The notes under the pieces are model-generated. The model did no database searches and was not told where the DNA came from. It was given only the letters and a program-made list of their open reading frames with translations. Both the position numbers and the translations under genes were made by a program. Of a DNA stretch of 64,000 nucleotides, positions 17,911 to 27,870 are shown piece by piece. Where the stretch lies: NCBI GenBank assembly GCA_039105265.1, contig JAPFFF010000001.1, positions 868,001 to 932,000 on the forward strand. The letters run 5' to 3'. This DNA is from Tritrichomonas musculus (taxonomy: Eukaryota; Parabasalia; Tritrichomonadida; Tritrichomonadidae). Numbering within the stretch: the stretch's first letter is position 1; every line of letters begins with the position of its first letter.

Positions 17911-20895
17911 TTACATATCAAACTTTTCTTTGAGGATTGGACTCGAATTAATTACTATATGTGGAATGTGTTTTTTTAAATAATATTTTAGCTTCGTATT
18001 CAATTTGAATTTAACTAATAATTCAAAAATATTTATTTTTTCTGTGTTATTTAGATTAGGATTATATAAGTTATAATAGCGATGGAAGAACACATCAAGC
18101 GGAGTTTCATTCTAGCGTGTTAGTCAAATACTAAAAATAAAATAAGCTATCACACAAATATTAAACCATTGAAAAAAAGTCTTCTCAATTTTTGAATTAC
18201 TCTCTCAAAATTTGAGAGGCTTCAGAATTTTGTGTGTCAGCTTAAAATAAATAAATCAAACCATAAAATTCTTTTTCATTAAATATGAACTCTGGTCAGA
18301 ATTATCCAAAAACAAGTTCAGTATTTCATAACAATTTTCTTTCTCGAAAATGTAATGAAAAGGATTATTTCCTCTTTTGTCAGTTGCTCCGATGTCGATG
18401 TTAGGTTCATCCAACAAGAAAGATATAAGATCAAGATTACCATTCAAAACTGCCAAATGCAAAGGCGTAAACAAATTCTTTTTTTCTTTTTCATTAATTG
18501 GAAGATTCTTATAAGCAAGCAGCATTCTTTCACCATCTTTTTTAAGCTCGTGTAAAAAAGCTAGCAAGTGCAGCATTGTCATTCCATATGCAGCTTTATC
18601 ATAAATGTTTACAGTGTCTTTGTATTTGATCAAAATGACTTTCAGAACATCATGCTCTTTGTTCAATAAGCTGCATAGAAAAGGCGTCATTTTTGTCTCA
18701 TCATTTTTTAAATTTATATCAAGATCAAACTTATCGTAAAAAGTGACAAAATCATTTTCATTCAAAATCAAAGCAGCAAAACAAGCAAACAAATCTTTTT
18801 TCTTTCCAACAATTGCTTTCTTGATCTCTTCAATTTCTTCATTTTGGCTGTCTCCCAAAAAATACTCTGTGACATTTTTAACGTACATCATTTCATCATT
18901 ATTAATAAGTGTAACAGCATCATCAGGATTTATAACTGCCGCTTCCTTAAGTGCCAAGAAAGAATACTTTCCGATCTTCTTTAATGAAGGCTGCAGTATG
19001 AGATAGTCCGCAATTTCATAGTTCTTTTCTGACAGCGCGTATTCAAAAAGATAGACATGATCGTTTGTAAACCTCTGAAATTTTTTTTCATTCAATAAAA
19101 ATTTAACAATTTCTAATTTATCGTTTATAACAGCAAATTGTAAAGGACCAACATTCAAATATGTCACATTTGATTTGAAATCCTTCTGATTAACAATAGT
19201 TTTAACAAGATCGAGTTGATTTTTGTATATGGCAATAAAAATTGGAGCTTCAAGTTCAAATTAAAAAATAGAAATTCCGTCGAGGTTGTAAAAAAAAGGA
19301 GAGAAATTCTTTTTAGTTACTTTTTTAGATGAATAATTACAATTGTAGGGTAATTTCAAAGCAAGTCTTGCGAGGTAGAAATTGTTGTAAAGCATTGATA
19401 TTGAAAACAAAGGTTGGTAGTCAATTCCAATTGAAAACAAATATGAAAGACTTTCCAAATTGTTATAACGAATTGATTGCTTCAAAAGAATATTCTCATC
19501 AATGTGAATAATTCTCCGAGTAAAGAACATTGGAAATTGGTTGAAAAAGTAATATATTGAGTTAGTTTTGAATGGCTGATAAGTTTCAACAAGCCATTCA
19601 AAAATTTCGTTATGATTGTATTGAATTGCTTTCAAAATGCAATTTCTGACTAATTCTGGGTTAAAAATGACCATTTCTGAGCATTGGTGAATTATTGATG
19701 AATTTCCACCACAAACCGCCATAAGCATCGTGTTTGATTTTATTTCAATTTTTTGGCTTTCATTCATTAAAATAAAATTGAAAATTTTTTCAGAGCCAAA
19801 GAAAGCACACAAATCAATGTATCTGATATTCATGTCAACCAGGTCGCTGCTTCTCTCATATATCGTAGTCGTAATTTTTTTTCTGTACTTTGAATTGTTC
19901 GTGTCTTCATTTGTCAGTTGTGAGAAAGAGTCCAAATCATCGTTCTTGATGCTTTGGAAGATTTTGTCAGGATTTGAGCCTTTCAATGCATACTCATTCA
20001 AAAAGTCCAACTTTTTGAATGCTTCATTTTCAATGGTTGTTCTATCATGAATGATTATATTATTTTTTTTATCCTGATTGTTAACTATATCTTCGTTTAG
20101 CTTTTCATATAGAATGTCTCTGAAAATTATAGGAATTTGATCGTCATTGTGCTTTTTTAATGAGGAAATGATCGTTTCTTCAGAAATTTCTTTGATTGAA
20201 TACAAATGACGAACAATAAATCGTATCTCGTTTAAATTGTCGTTGTCTTTAAGTTCAGACAATATTAATTTCTTGAAATATTGAAAAGTGTCACTTTTTG
20301 TTTTAATCTCAAATTCTTTCAAAAAGTTCATCAAAAGTTCAATCTTGTCGGATCTGGCCAAGCATGTCGTCAAAACGATGTTATATAGAAAATCATTATT
20401 TATTTCATCATGGCTCTCTTTGAGATAGCATAAATGGTCAATTAATTGACCATAATTATCGTTATCAATTTCAAGCATTTTTTCTATGATTTCTTTTTGA
20501 ATTGTAAAAAATGAATCCGTCGTAAAAATGTCGTAAGACTTCTCAAACATGTCAATTATGCTTTTCAACTCTTCTATTTCAAGTTCTCGCGCAAAAATTT
20601 TAAGAACTTCTTTGTTCGTAACTGTAATCTGTATAGGTATTTTATTAAAAATGTCAGAAAAATACTTGTAATCGTTTTCTGAGCATATAAATGAATTATC
20701 AAACTCTGGGATACTGATTGAAAAAAAAATGTTGGGATCTTTTTCAGTGGAATCTGGATCTGATGTTAATCGATCTATTTTCTGGCTGATTGAAGTTGCA
20801 TTATTTTGAGGAGTGGTGATTTCATGCCCATTTATGTGTATTCTCACGATATTAATTTTTTTTTTAACAGGAATATTAAAAACGAATGAGTACAT
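17911..20895 (-). CDS. BTB-like/ankyrin protein, two exons, interrupted by one in-frame TAA
   Basis: Start ATG at 20895, end TGA near 17911. Exon 1 (20895-18262) carries a BTB-like/BACK-like helical N-terminus (about residues 1-300), then DUF3447-like and ankyrin repeats (IRYIDLCAFFGSEKIFNF, GPLQFAVINDKLEIVKFLL, FTPLHLAVLNGNLDLISFL). Exon 2 (18111-17911) joins in phase 0 across the intron 18112-18261, giving NETPLDVFFHRYYNLYNP, the last ankyrin. A single TAA at 19263-19261 interrupts exon 1 between DGISIF and FELEAPIFIAIYKNQ. Both sides are in the same frame and otherwise well conserved. Either the copy has acquired a nonsense mutation or the stop is read through. Predicted cytoplasmic. An initiator-like TCATAA lies 19 bases before the ATG. 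Confidence 0.7.
18112..18261 (-). other. spliceosomal intron of trichomonad type (150 nt)
   Basis: On the minus strand the intron begins GTTTGATTT at 18261 and ends ACTAACACGCTAG at 18112. The end resembles the trichomonad fused branch-point and 3' splice motif ACTAACACACAG. Splicing joins ATG (codon 18264-18262) to AATGAAACTCCG and restores an ankyrin repeat in phase 0. The intron contains a hairpin (CTCTCAAAATTTGAGAG on the plus strand). The 5' site differs from the usual GTATGT. Confidence 0.75.
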
Positions 20896-20910
20896 AATGA
20901 AAAAAAGATT

Positions 20911-20916
20911 TTATGA
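20911..20916 (-). promoter_or_regulatory. initiator-like element TCATAA
   Basis: TCATAA with the putative +1 A at 20914, 19 bases before the ATG at 20895. It matches the TCA-pyrimidine-W initiator known from Trichomonas. Such a short motif can occur by chance. Confidence 0.3.
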
Positions 20917-21303
20917 AAAAGCTGAACTTTTTGAATACTTTATTTATACTATTTCCAAACATTCTTAATAAGTTATTTTATTTCAACAAATATGTCAGAC
21001 ACATAAAAACTGAGGCCAAAAAAAAGAAATATGGCGTAAATTTGAAAGTGGAGCTCCATTATTAAATAAAAGATTCGATGGTGGGAAATTTTTATAAAAA
21101 AATCTGGTATTGCTCGTTTAATCTGTTTATATATCTATACAAAAGATTATTCAATTAAATCTTTAGATATTTTGATTTTTAATATTTGATAAAAAGGATA
21201 AAATTTATTTTTTATTTTGGCCTTTAACTAATTGAAATATTGAAATATTCTCAAAATTCAGTTATAAACCGTTTAAATAAAAAAAATTCTAATAAAGTAT
21301 AAA

Positions 21304-21963
21304 ATGGACAATTTTCCAGCATTAATGGGACAAACTTACATTTCTGCAGCAATAGGAAATATTGTAGCACAACTTACTGTTCGTGGAGTTAACGGAACGC
21401 CAAGCCCAGTTGATTACACCGACATAGTTTTAAGTGCTCTTCAAACAGGAACAGTATTTATTTCCAACCCAATTGGATATGAAATACTAAGAAGAAATAG
21501 CCAAAGCTTCAGAGAGAAATTAGAAGACGAAAACGCTTCAAAATTATCTGTTTGGATTGAAGGTGGTATATTAGGTGCAGCAGTTGTCGCAGCAGTAAAT
21601 TATCCGATTTCTACAATCCAGAAAAAACGTAGAGGCGAAAAGCAACAATTTACATTCAAAGGCTTAGCTGGACACTTTGCAGATCAACTGGGTTCTTCTA
21701 TTGGATTTGCAATGACAAATGATACACTAAATCGAGTAATACCTTCTTCAAAAAATTCCCTAGTTAATTGGGTTAGAGGAAGTTTACAAGCCAATGTTTC
21801 AAAATTTGGAGGAAAATGTTGCGCGTTGCCAGTTCATTATTTACGACATGGAACAACACCACAAGAAATGGTAAGTGCATGCATCAAAGGTGCGGCAGGT
21901 GTCATTATTACTAGAGATGCAGCTGCTCAATTAAGGAATGTACTTGGATTTATGGTACAATAA
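21304..21963 (+). CDS. predicted small integral membrane protein, family not recognised
   Basis: The ATG at 21304 gives 219 residues, with several glycine- and alanine-rich hydrophobic stretches: about 39-62 (YTDIVLSALQTGTVFISNP), 82-105 (WIEGGILGAAVVAAVNYP), 125-145 and 190-210 (SACIKGAAGVIITRDAAAQL). A basic segment, QKKRRGEKQQ, follows the second. The pattern of short Gly-rich helices with charged connectors recalls organelle membrane proteins such as Tim17-type or carrier-like proteins. I see no diagnostic motif, and a hydrogenosomal location is only a guess. Codon use and an intact frame support a real gene. Confidence 0.65.
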   Translation: MDNFPALMGQTYISAAIGNIVAQLTVRGVNGTPSPVDYTDIVLSALQTGTVFISNPIGYEILRRNSQSFREKLEDENASKLSVWIEGGILGAAVVAAVNYPISTIQKKRRGEKQQFTFKGLAGHFADQLGSSIGFAMTNDTLNRVIPSSKNSLVNWVRGSLQANVSKFGGKCCALPVHYLRHGTTPQEMVSACIKGAAGVIITRDAAAQLRNVLGFMVQ

Positions 21964-22119
21964 TTTGTTATGGAGTAAAGTTTTACTTATAAAAATAAAA
22001 AGTTTTTGGTTTTGGGGTTCTCATCTTGAAAAATGTGCTTTAAATTGAATTGATTTAAATCGTTTTTATATTCAAAAAGTGGGTTTGTTGTTCAAAAAAG
22101 TTACAGCGAAAATTTCAAT

Positions 22120-22125
22120 TCACAT
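22120..22125 (+). promoter_or_regulatory. initiator-like element TCACAT
   Basis: TCACAT with the putative +1 A at 22122, 11 bases before the ATG at 22133. This is the same distance as for the Maf gene at 33229. It fits the trichomonad initiator TCA-Y-W. Confidence 0.4.
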
Positions 22126-22132
22126 TCCATAA

Positions 22133-22924
22133 ATGATAGTTAAAGATCAGGTTTCATTGCCAATATTATTTGAAGATGAAAATGTCAGTGCTTATAAGCT
22201 TCATGACCATCTGTGGCTATTTGAAACAAAAAAAGGTGCATCAGCATCAATATATATTCTTGAAGGTAAAGAAAAAACCCTGGTCATTGATAGTGGTCAT
22301 ATTGTTACAGATCTCCCTTCAATAGTATCTAAAGTTTCACAAAAGCCCCAAATACTTGCGCTTACTCATGGACATTTAGATCATTCTGGTTCAATTGACC
22401 AGTACGACACAATTTACATTAACAAAAATGATTTGGATTTAATCCCTAATTACAAAGGAAAAATTGTTAACATTGAAAACAGTTTTACATTTGATCTTGG
22501 TGGTATCCATGTTCAAGTTATCAACTTATTTGGTCATACGCCAGGATCTGTTGGATTTCTTGATCTAGAAGATCGATGGCTTTTTACTGGAGATGCAATT
22601 GGCTCAACTTATGTTTGGATGCAAATCACTCCATATCCATTAGAATCAATGATGGGTGCAATCAGGAACATTGAAACATGTAAAGACAAATTTGATGAGA
22701 TATTCGTTGGTCATTATCGACAGATGGATGGAATTGCAGATTTTTCTTTTGTTGAGAAAATGAGAGATGTCCTTGAAAAAGTTCTGTACACAAATGATTA
22801 CACAGCTGTTCCTTTCACAGATGGACCAGGACAAGATCAATTTTCTTTCAAGATTGATCCAGTTATTACGCATTTAAACGGTGTTGGAATTGTTTTCAAC
22901 AAAAATCGTATTCATTATGTTTAA
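22133..22924 (+). CDS. metallo-beta-lactamase superfamily hydrolase
   Basis: 263 residues from the ATG at 22133. The zinc-binding signature THGHLDH lies at residues 78-84, followed by GHTPGSVGF (third His), LFTGDAIG (bridging Asp) and VGHYRQMDG (last His). The set is complete, so an active metallo-hydrolase is expected. Fold relatives include glyoxalase II, lactonases and flavodiiron-like proteins; the substrate cannot be told from sequence. No signal peptide or added domain is visible, so it is probably cytoplasmic. Related bacterial-type enzymes are common in trichomonads, and lateral origin is possible but not shown here. Confidence 0.85.
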   Translation: MIVKDQVSLPILFEDENVSAYKLHDHLWLFETKKGASASIYILEGKEKTLVIDSGHIVTDLPSIVSKVSQKPQILALTHGHLDHSGSIDQYDTIYINKNDLDLIPNYKGKIVNIENSFTFDLGGIHVQVINLFGHTPGSVGFLDLEDRWLFTGDAIGSTYVWMQITPYPLESMMGAIRNIETCKDKFDEIFVGHYRQMDGIADFSFVEKMRDVLEKVLYTNDYTAVPFTDGPGQDQFSFKIDPVITHLNGVGIVFNKNRIHYV

Positions 22925-25849
22925 TTTAATGAATCTAAATAGTTTTAAGCTAAATATTATTTATCTTCTTTTTTTTTATTGCTTATTATTAAATTTTAAT
23001 TTTAAGTGTTTTTGCGTTTTTCGTCAACTTGGTACTGTGTTTGAGCATGCAGCTTCTGACTGTAATCCTTAAATGTATATGCAGATGTTGAGATTGATGA
23101 GTAAAAAAGAGAAAGAGGTATTCATGTTAAGTGACTTAACGTCTTTTTGAATTTTTCTAATCTCATTATTTCCATCAATATTAAGTTATATGCATTCAAA
23201 TCAATAATTTTTAATTGGTTGCTCGATATAATCATTTTAAGAATGTCTAACACTGTTAATTTTATAAAAATTTTAATCTGGTATATCTTTAATATTTCAT
23301 TCAATCTTTATGATTTTTGAAAATTCCAAATATATTTATATTAATACACATAAGATTAATTAAATTATTAGATTTTTCAAATTTTATTAGATTTATAAAC
23401 AGAAATAAAAAGAAATTAAAATTTTTTTCAGATATAAACTTATCATATCTTTTTTTTTAGCCTAGAATTTTATATAATACTTTTCCATATGATATTTTAT
23501 TATATGTATTAATGTATATGTTGGTGCTTAAGATATTCATACGCTTAATTTTGAGAAATAATGGTTTTGATTTTAATGGCTTATTTTAATGGTGTAAAAT
23601 GTCATAAAAAGGGTTTAAAAATATGTATTTCAAGAAATAAGAAAGTATTCAAGTATATATTTCACTAAACATATTTATTGTATTTTGAATATTATTGTAT
23701 TTTATTTTTTATTGTAAAAATAAAATGATTAATCAAGATTTTTTAATTGATTAGTTTAAAATATATTAATTCAATATTTATTTTATTTCATTCAATATAT
23801 AAACTAACCAAGTATTCAAAAAAATGATCGTCATTTCAATAATAAATCTTTATTCAAATTATAATTATGAATTTATCTTAATATTAAATAAAATAAACCA
23901 TATTATATATATATTAATATAATAGAAAACATTACATAAAAAATAAATAAAATAATATAAATAAAATATATTAAAATATTATATAAATAAATCAGCAGCA
24001 ATAAAAAATTAAATTATTTCAATTTTAAAATAATCCTTTGAAATAAGAGGTATTCATGTGAAGTGAAAACTCGTTATTTGATTTTTTTATTTTTACTTTA
24101 ACTGAATGAATATTTTATCTTATGAAAAAATATTAAGATTATTTACTTCTATATATCCAATAACGACATTTGCCATTATTGGTTTTAATGGATGTTGAGA
24201 TTTTAAAAACCATTTAAAAAATAATGTTTCATCTATATCTCGAGTCAAATAAATTATTTATGAATTATAAATCAATAATAATATTTTATATTTTATTTAT
24301 AAAATATATTATCTGTTATATATCCAATTTATTAGCCATATATAAATTTAAATGCAAATTTACATTAAAAAATTAAGAAAATGACTTATTTCTCAATTGA
24401 TTTACGAAATAATTATATATTAATTGTACAATATAATAATAATAAATATTTAAATAAATTTTATTATGTAAATAAGTTACTTTATACTCTCATTTTAAAG
24501 AAAAATGTAATTTTATATTTTGCATTATTTTGAATTATTTTTCATCGTATTTTGGTACGTTATTATTTTTTAGTGACGTGAGATGATTATTTTCGGTGAA
24601 GTGAAGTTAATAGTGAAGTGATTCTTGAAAAATATAAATTTCCTCATTTTCTTAAAAATATTATTAAAAATATTTTTTATAAAGTAAAATTATTATTTAC
24701 TATATTATAAAAATAACTTTAATATTTAATATATTGAAAACCAAAAAATAATCACAATACAAAGCAACATATTTTTTTAGAAATTCAATCAAAAATCATC
24801 GTTTAATTGAATTTTTCATTTTTTTTTGTTAATTTATCTATTTAATATATAATGTAAAACTTAAATATAAAATTTAAATAGTATATAAAGTATAATATAT
24901 ATTATATATATAAAATAAAATAATATATTAATAAAAATACTACTAGGATAAAAAATGTTAATTATTTCAATATAAAAAATATAATAACTGAAAAAGTTAA
25001 AAATTTATAAAAAATAAAAAAAAAATAAACAAGTGTATCTCTAGAAAATAAATATTTTTTAAACATAAAAGTATTAATAAGTTATCAATATATATATCCT
25101 ATAATAATTAATAAAACAAAATTATATATATATTTATATTTCATCAATTTTTATATAAAAAAAATTATATAGCCTCTCAATTACAAAACGATTCTTATTC
25201 AGAAAAATAAAAATAGAAATATCTCAAAAATAGGAGTATAAAATTCTTATCCATTAAAGTTCATTCTTAGTTTCAAAATAAAAATAAAGAAAATATGATC
25301 AATATTACAATATTTCGTCAATTTCTCTACATGAATACCTCTTTGAAATATTACTCCATTTTCATTGAAATATTTTCTTTCAAAAGAAACAACTTTTGTT
25401 AATGATATTCAAAATTGAGAATTTAATTTCTCTAACAAAAGTTCTCCATAGCCATTTAGTCATAGAAATATAATTTATATTAATATCTCGAAATCAAACG
25501 TATAAAACATTATATACTTTCTATTATAGCATAAATATAAAATATATAAAATAATATATAATTATCAATCGAATCTCTAGGCTAGATCTCTTCGTGAATA
25601 CCTCTAAAGAGAAGTTTTGGTTTAAGAATATATATTTTTATGATAATGTTTAGAGATGAAATTGAGATATTATAGTATGTTTATGTAGTCAAACTGAATG
25701 AATCGATTGGTTATATTTATTTGAAATCAGCTTTGAAAATATATATTAAATTTAAATTGGCCGTGTTAATTTTTACTCAGTAGAAGGTGTTGATCTAGAA
25801 TATTTAGCTAAAAAAAAAAAAAAATATAAAATAAAATGAAAAAAAACTC
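22925..25849. other. gene-poor AT-rich block with repeated AGAGGTATTCATG words
   Basis: Nearly 3 kb without a supportable gene. The 13-base word AGAGGTATTCATG occurs at 23114-23126 and 24046-24058 on the plus strand, at 25330-25342 on the minus strand, and with one mismatch at 25593-25605 (minus). The two plus copies share further similarity (TNAAGTGA). They look like termini of a repeat family. Confidence 0.5.
24046..25342. mobile_element. candidate repeat element bounded by 14-bp inverted ends
   Basis: AGAGGTATTCATGT at the left end is exactly inverted at the right end, enclosing 1.3 kb of AT-rich DNA without ORFs. Target duplication is not clear. The boundaries rest only on this word, so the call is tentative. 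Confidence 0.3.
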
Positions 25850-25983
25850 CTCCCGTGCGGCTTAAAACGTTCATTAGATCATTAGAGTAAGTATAAAATA
25901 CTAAAGAGCGAGAGTGATGATTCACTCAGAAAAAGAAGGGGTAGCCCCCTCCCAAAAAAAAAAAAAAAAAAAAAACTGCCTAA
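25850..25983 (-). repeat. conserved hairpin-rich segment, copy A
   Basis: Follows the zinc-finger ORF on the minus strand. It holds a GGGG/CCCC hairpin (GGGAGGGGGCTACCCC), a GAGTGAATCATCACTC hairpin, the block TTAGTATTTTATACTTACTC and the end CCGCACGGGAGGAG. A 22-base A run (25954-25975 on the plus strand) interrupts the start. Copy B at 30228-30352 keeps the same order of parts. One stem position differs by a compensatory change (C-G versus U-A), which hints at a selected RNA structure. Confidence 0.55.
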
Positions 25984-27293
25984 TTATTCAGCTGAGGAGT
26001 GTTGGACTCCCTCCTCATTGGTATCAGAGGCAGACTGGGCACCAAGTGCTTGGTTCCAAAGAGAGGTGGTGCCTGAGTTTTCTAGAACGACAATCTCATC
26101 GTCATTGGTTTCGGGCGAAAACCACTTGGCAGATATATTCACCTCGAATGATTGCAATCGAAGACCTTCAACGTTAGATGCTGGATGAGATCTGTTTGAA
26201 TGTTGCTTGACAGTGGCTTTGTCTTTTCCAATGAAGTCACTGCAAATTGAACACATCGAACCACGCAGATCACGAAAGACATCCCGCGTCGCAAGTAAAC
26301 ATTTGCATCTTCTAGCGTGCAGGATGTTCAATGCCCAGAAAACACCCACTTCTCTTTTGAGAGCTTCAAGTTCCTGATGAGCGGAACCGATATGGCAGCT
26401 CAACAAATTTGCCCGACTCACAAGATAGTCACAGTCACTCACAGGACAAACATAAATGGTCCGATAATGTGGAGCATCTGCCGGAAGATGAGGCGAGTCA
26501 ATCTTCCATCTTAACTTACGACCAATTATGTATTTAAAAGCCGCCTGTTCAATTGGAACCCCATTCGTTACATGCAACTACCTCAGGGGGAATGATAACG
26601 AGGCACAGGTAGGGAACGTTTTGTCGCAACAAGGGCAATAAAACTGCCCAACGCCCAACAATCTACACTTCTGATAAATCAGAGGGACGATAGGAGCATT
26701 TACATCAACAACATCAGCGAATGGAGACATGTCAATATTTCCAACCTGAAGTTGGTCGATGAGCGAGGTCAATTCTGCTTTAGAATTGATTTTGGACTGC
26801 TCATCCACAATCCATTCAATTGACATCCTATCGTCCCTTGACGGTGAAGAACCTCTATCATTACCACCGTTGCGATCATCATCAGAGTGATCAGTGTGTT
26901 CTGATTGAGAACGCACCTCGGAGAAGTCTTTTGCACCACTAATAGTACTACTCGTACTAGTGGATGAAGTTTGGGTGCCTAAGGAATTGTTTCGAAAGTA
27001 AGAAGATGAATTGAATGATGAGTGATCCCCTGCGAGAGTAAATAAGGGGACCACCTTCTCATTGAACTCGAAGACGAACTTAGGAACCTCGATGAAGGAA
27101 GTGACGACTTTCTCCTTCGTGACAATCTGATGATGATCGATTTCAGCAATTGACGTGACAACCCGGTTGTCAACGTCAACTCTGTGATGATCGACTACAG
27201 CGGATTACGCGACAGTCCGATTGTCGACGTCAACAGTAGTATATACTAGTCGGTTTCCGCTGGGGCTGGCTCCCCACGCGTCAACACGAACTA
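25984..27293 (-). pseudogene. C2H2 zinc-finger ORF of a retroelement-like unit, 5' truncated, with two in-frame stops
   Basis: A single minus-strand frame runs from about 27293 to the TAA near 25984, broken by TAA (27207-27205) and TAG (26580-26578). The upstream part has a Ser-rich acidic region and a short internal repeat (VDVDNR, DHH). Three C2H2 fingers follow. The first, YCPCCDKTFPTCASLSF, has lost its first His (Pro instead) next to the TAG. The others are CPVSDCDYLVSRANLLSCH and CSICSDFIGKDKATVKQH. No ATG opens the frame. Base composition is clearly GC-richer than the surroundings. C2H2 fingers ahead of a reverse transcriptase are known in R2/NeSL-type retrotransposons. No reverse transcriptase is visible here, so the assignment is inference. 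Confidence 0.55.
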
Positions 27294-27365
27294 GTTAAAA
27301 AAAAAAAAAATAATAATAAAAAAATAAAAAATAAAAAAAAAATTTCTTCTTCTTATTTTCTTGTT

Positions 27366-27530
27366 ATCCCACCCACCCACCTCAATACTCACCATCTATG
27401 AAACGGCACAGGGCTCACCCCAATGCTCACCATCTATGAAACGTCTTAAGTATCCCACCCACCCACCTCAATGCCAACCATTTATGAAACGGCACAGGTA
27501 CCCCACCCCACTACCGCCCATCTATGAACA
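27366..27530. repeat. C-rich tandem repeats (CCATCTATGAAACGG family)
   Basis: Four imperfect units share CACCATCTATGAAACGG and, in two of them, CCCACCCACCCACCTCAATG. The block is far more C-rich than the surroundings and lies between the zinc-finger remnant and the 54-bp repeats. Confidence 0.7.
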
Positions 27531-27870
27531 GTAGAATAAACAGTATCAAATTTCGGAGTAACTTCATGCGCTTGAACTAAAGGAGAAGAATTAACAGTGT
27601 CAGATTTCGGTGTAACTTCATGTGCTTGAACTAAAGGAGAAGAATTAACGGTGTCAAATTTCGGTGTAACTTCATGTGCTTGAACTACAGGAGAAGAATA
27701 AACAGTGTCATTAATAAAAAAAATCATCAGTGTTAAATTTCTGTCTTAAATCAAGTACCTGATCATTCGGAGTAGAATAAACAATATCACTATTATCATT
27801 ATTATCTAAATCCTTAGTAACATTAGAAAAATTAAAATCAACATCTGAAAGAGTAGATGGAAAATTGAAA
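27482..27870 (-). pseudogene. broken ORF with three 18-residue tandem repeats
   Basis: The minus strand encodes three copies of SSPLVQAHEVTPKFDTV-like repeats (54 bp each, about 27520-27700). Upstream, another frame reads STLSDVDFNFSNVTKDLDN and then VYSTPNDQVLDLRQKF. The two meet in an eight-base A/T run (27716-27723), where the frame shifts by one. No start codon is clear. The product is unknown; it may belong to the same GC-richer unit as the zinc-finger ORF. Confidence 0.4.

Noticed and set aside
25850-25983. Hammerhead or HDV-like ribozyme in the hairpin-rich segment
   Set aside because: The hammerhead core (CTGATGA with GAAA) is absent and no HDV-type double pseudoknot could be drawn; only a structured RNA is suggested.
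27366-27530. CRISPR-like array
   Set aside because: Units are imperfect and adjacent, without unique spacers; the genome is eukaryotic.
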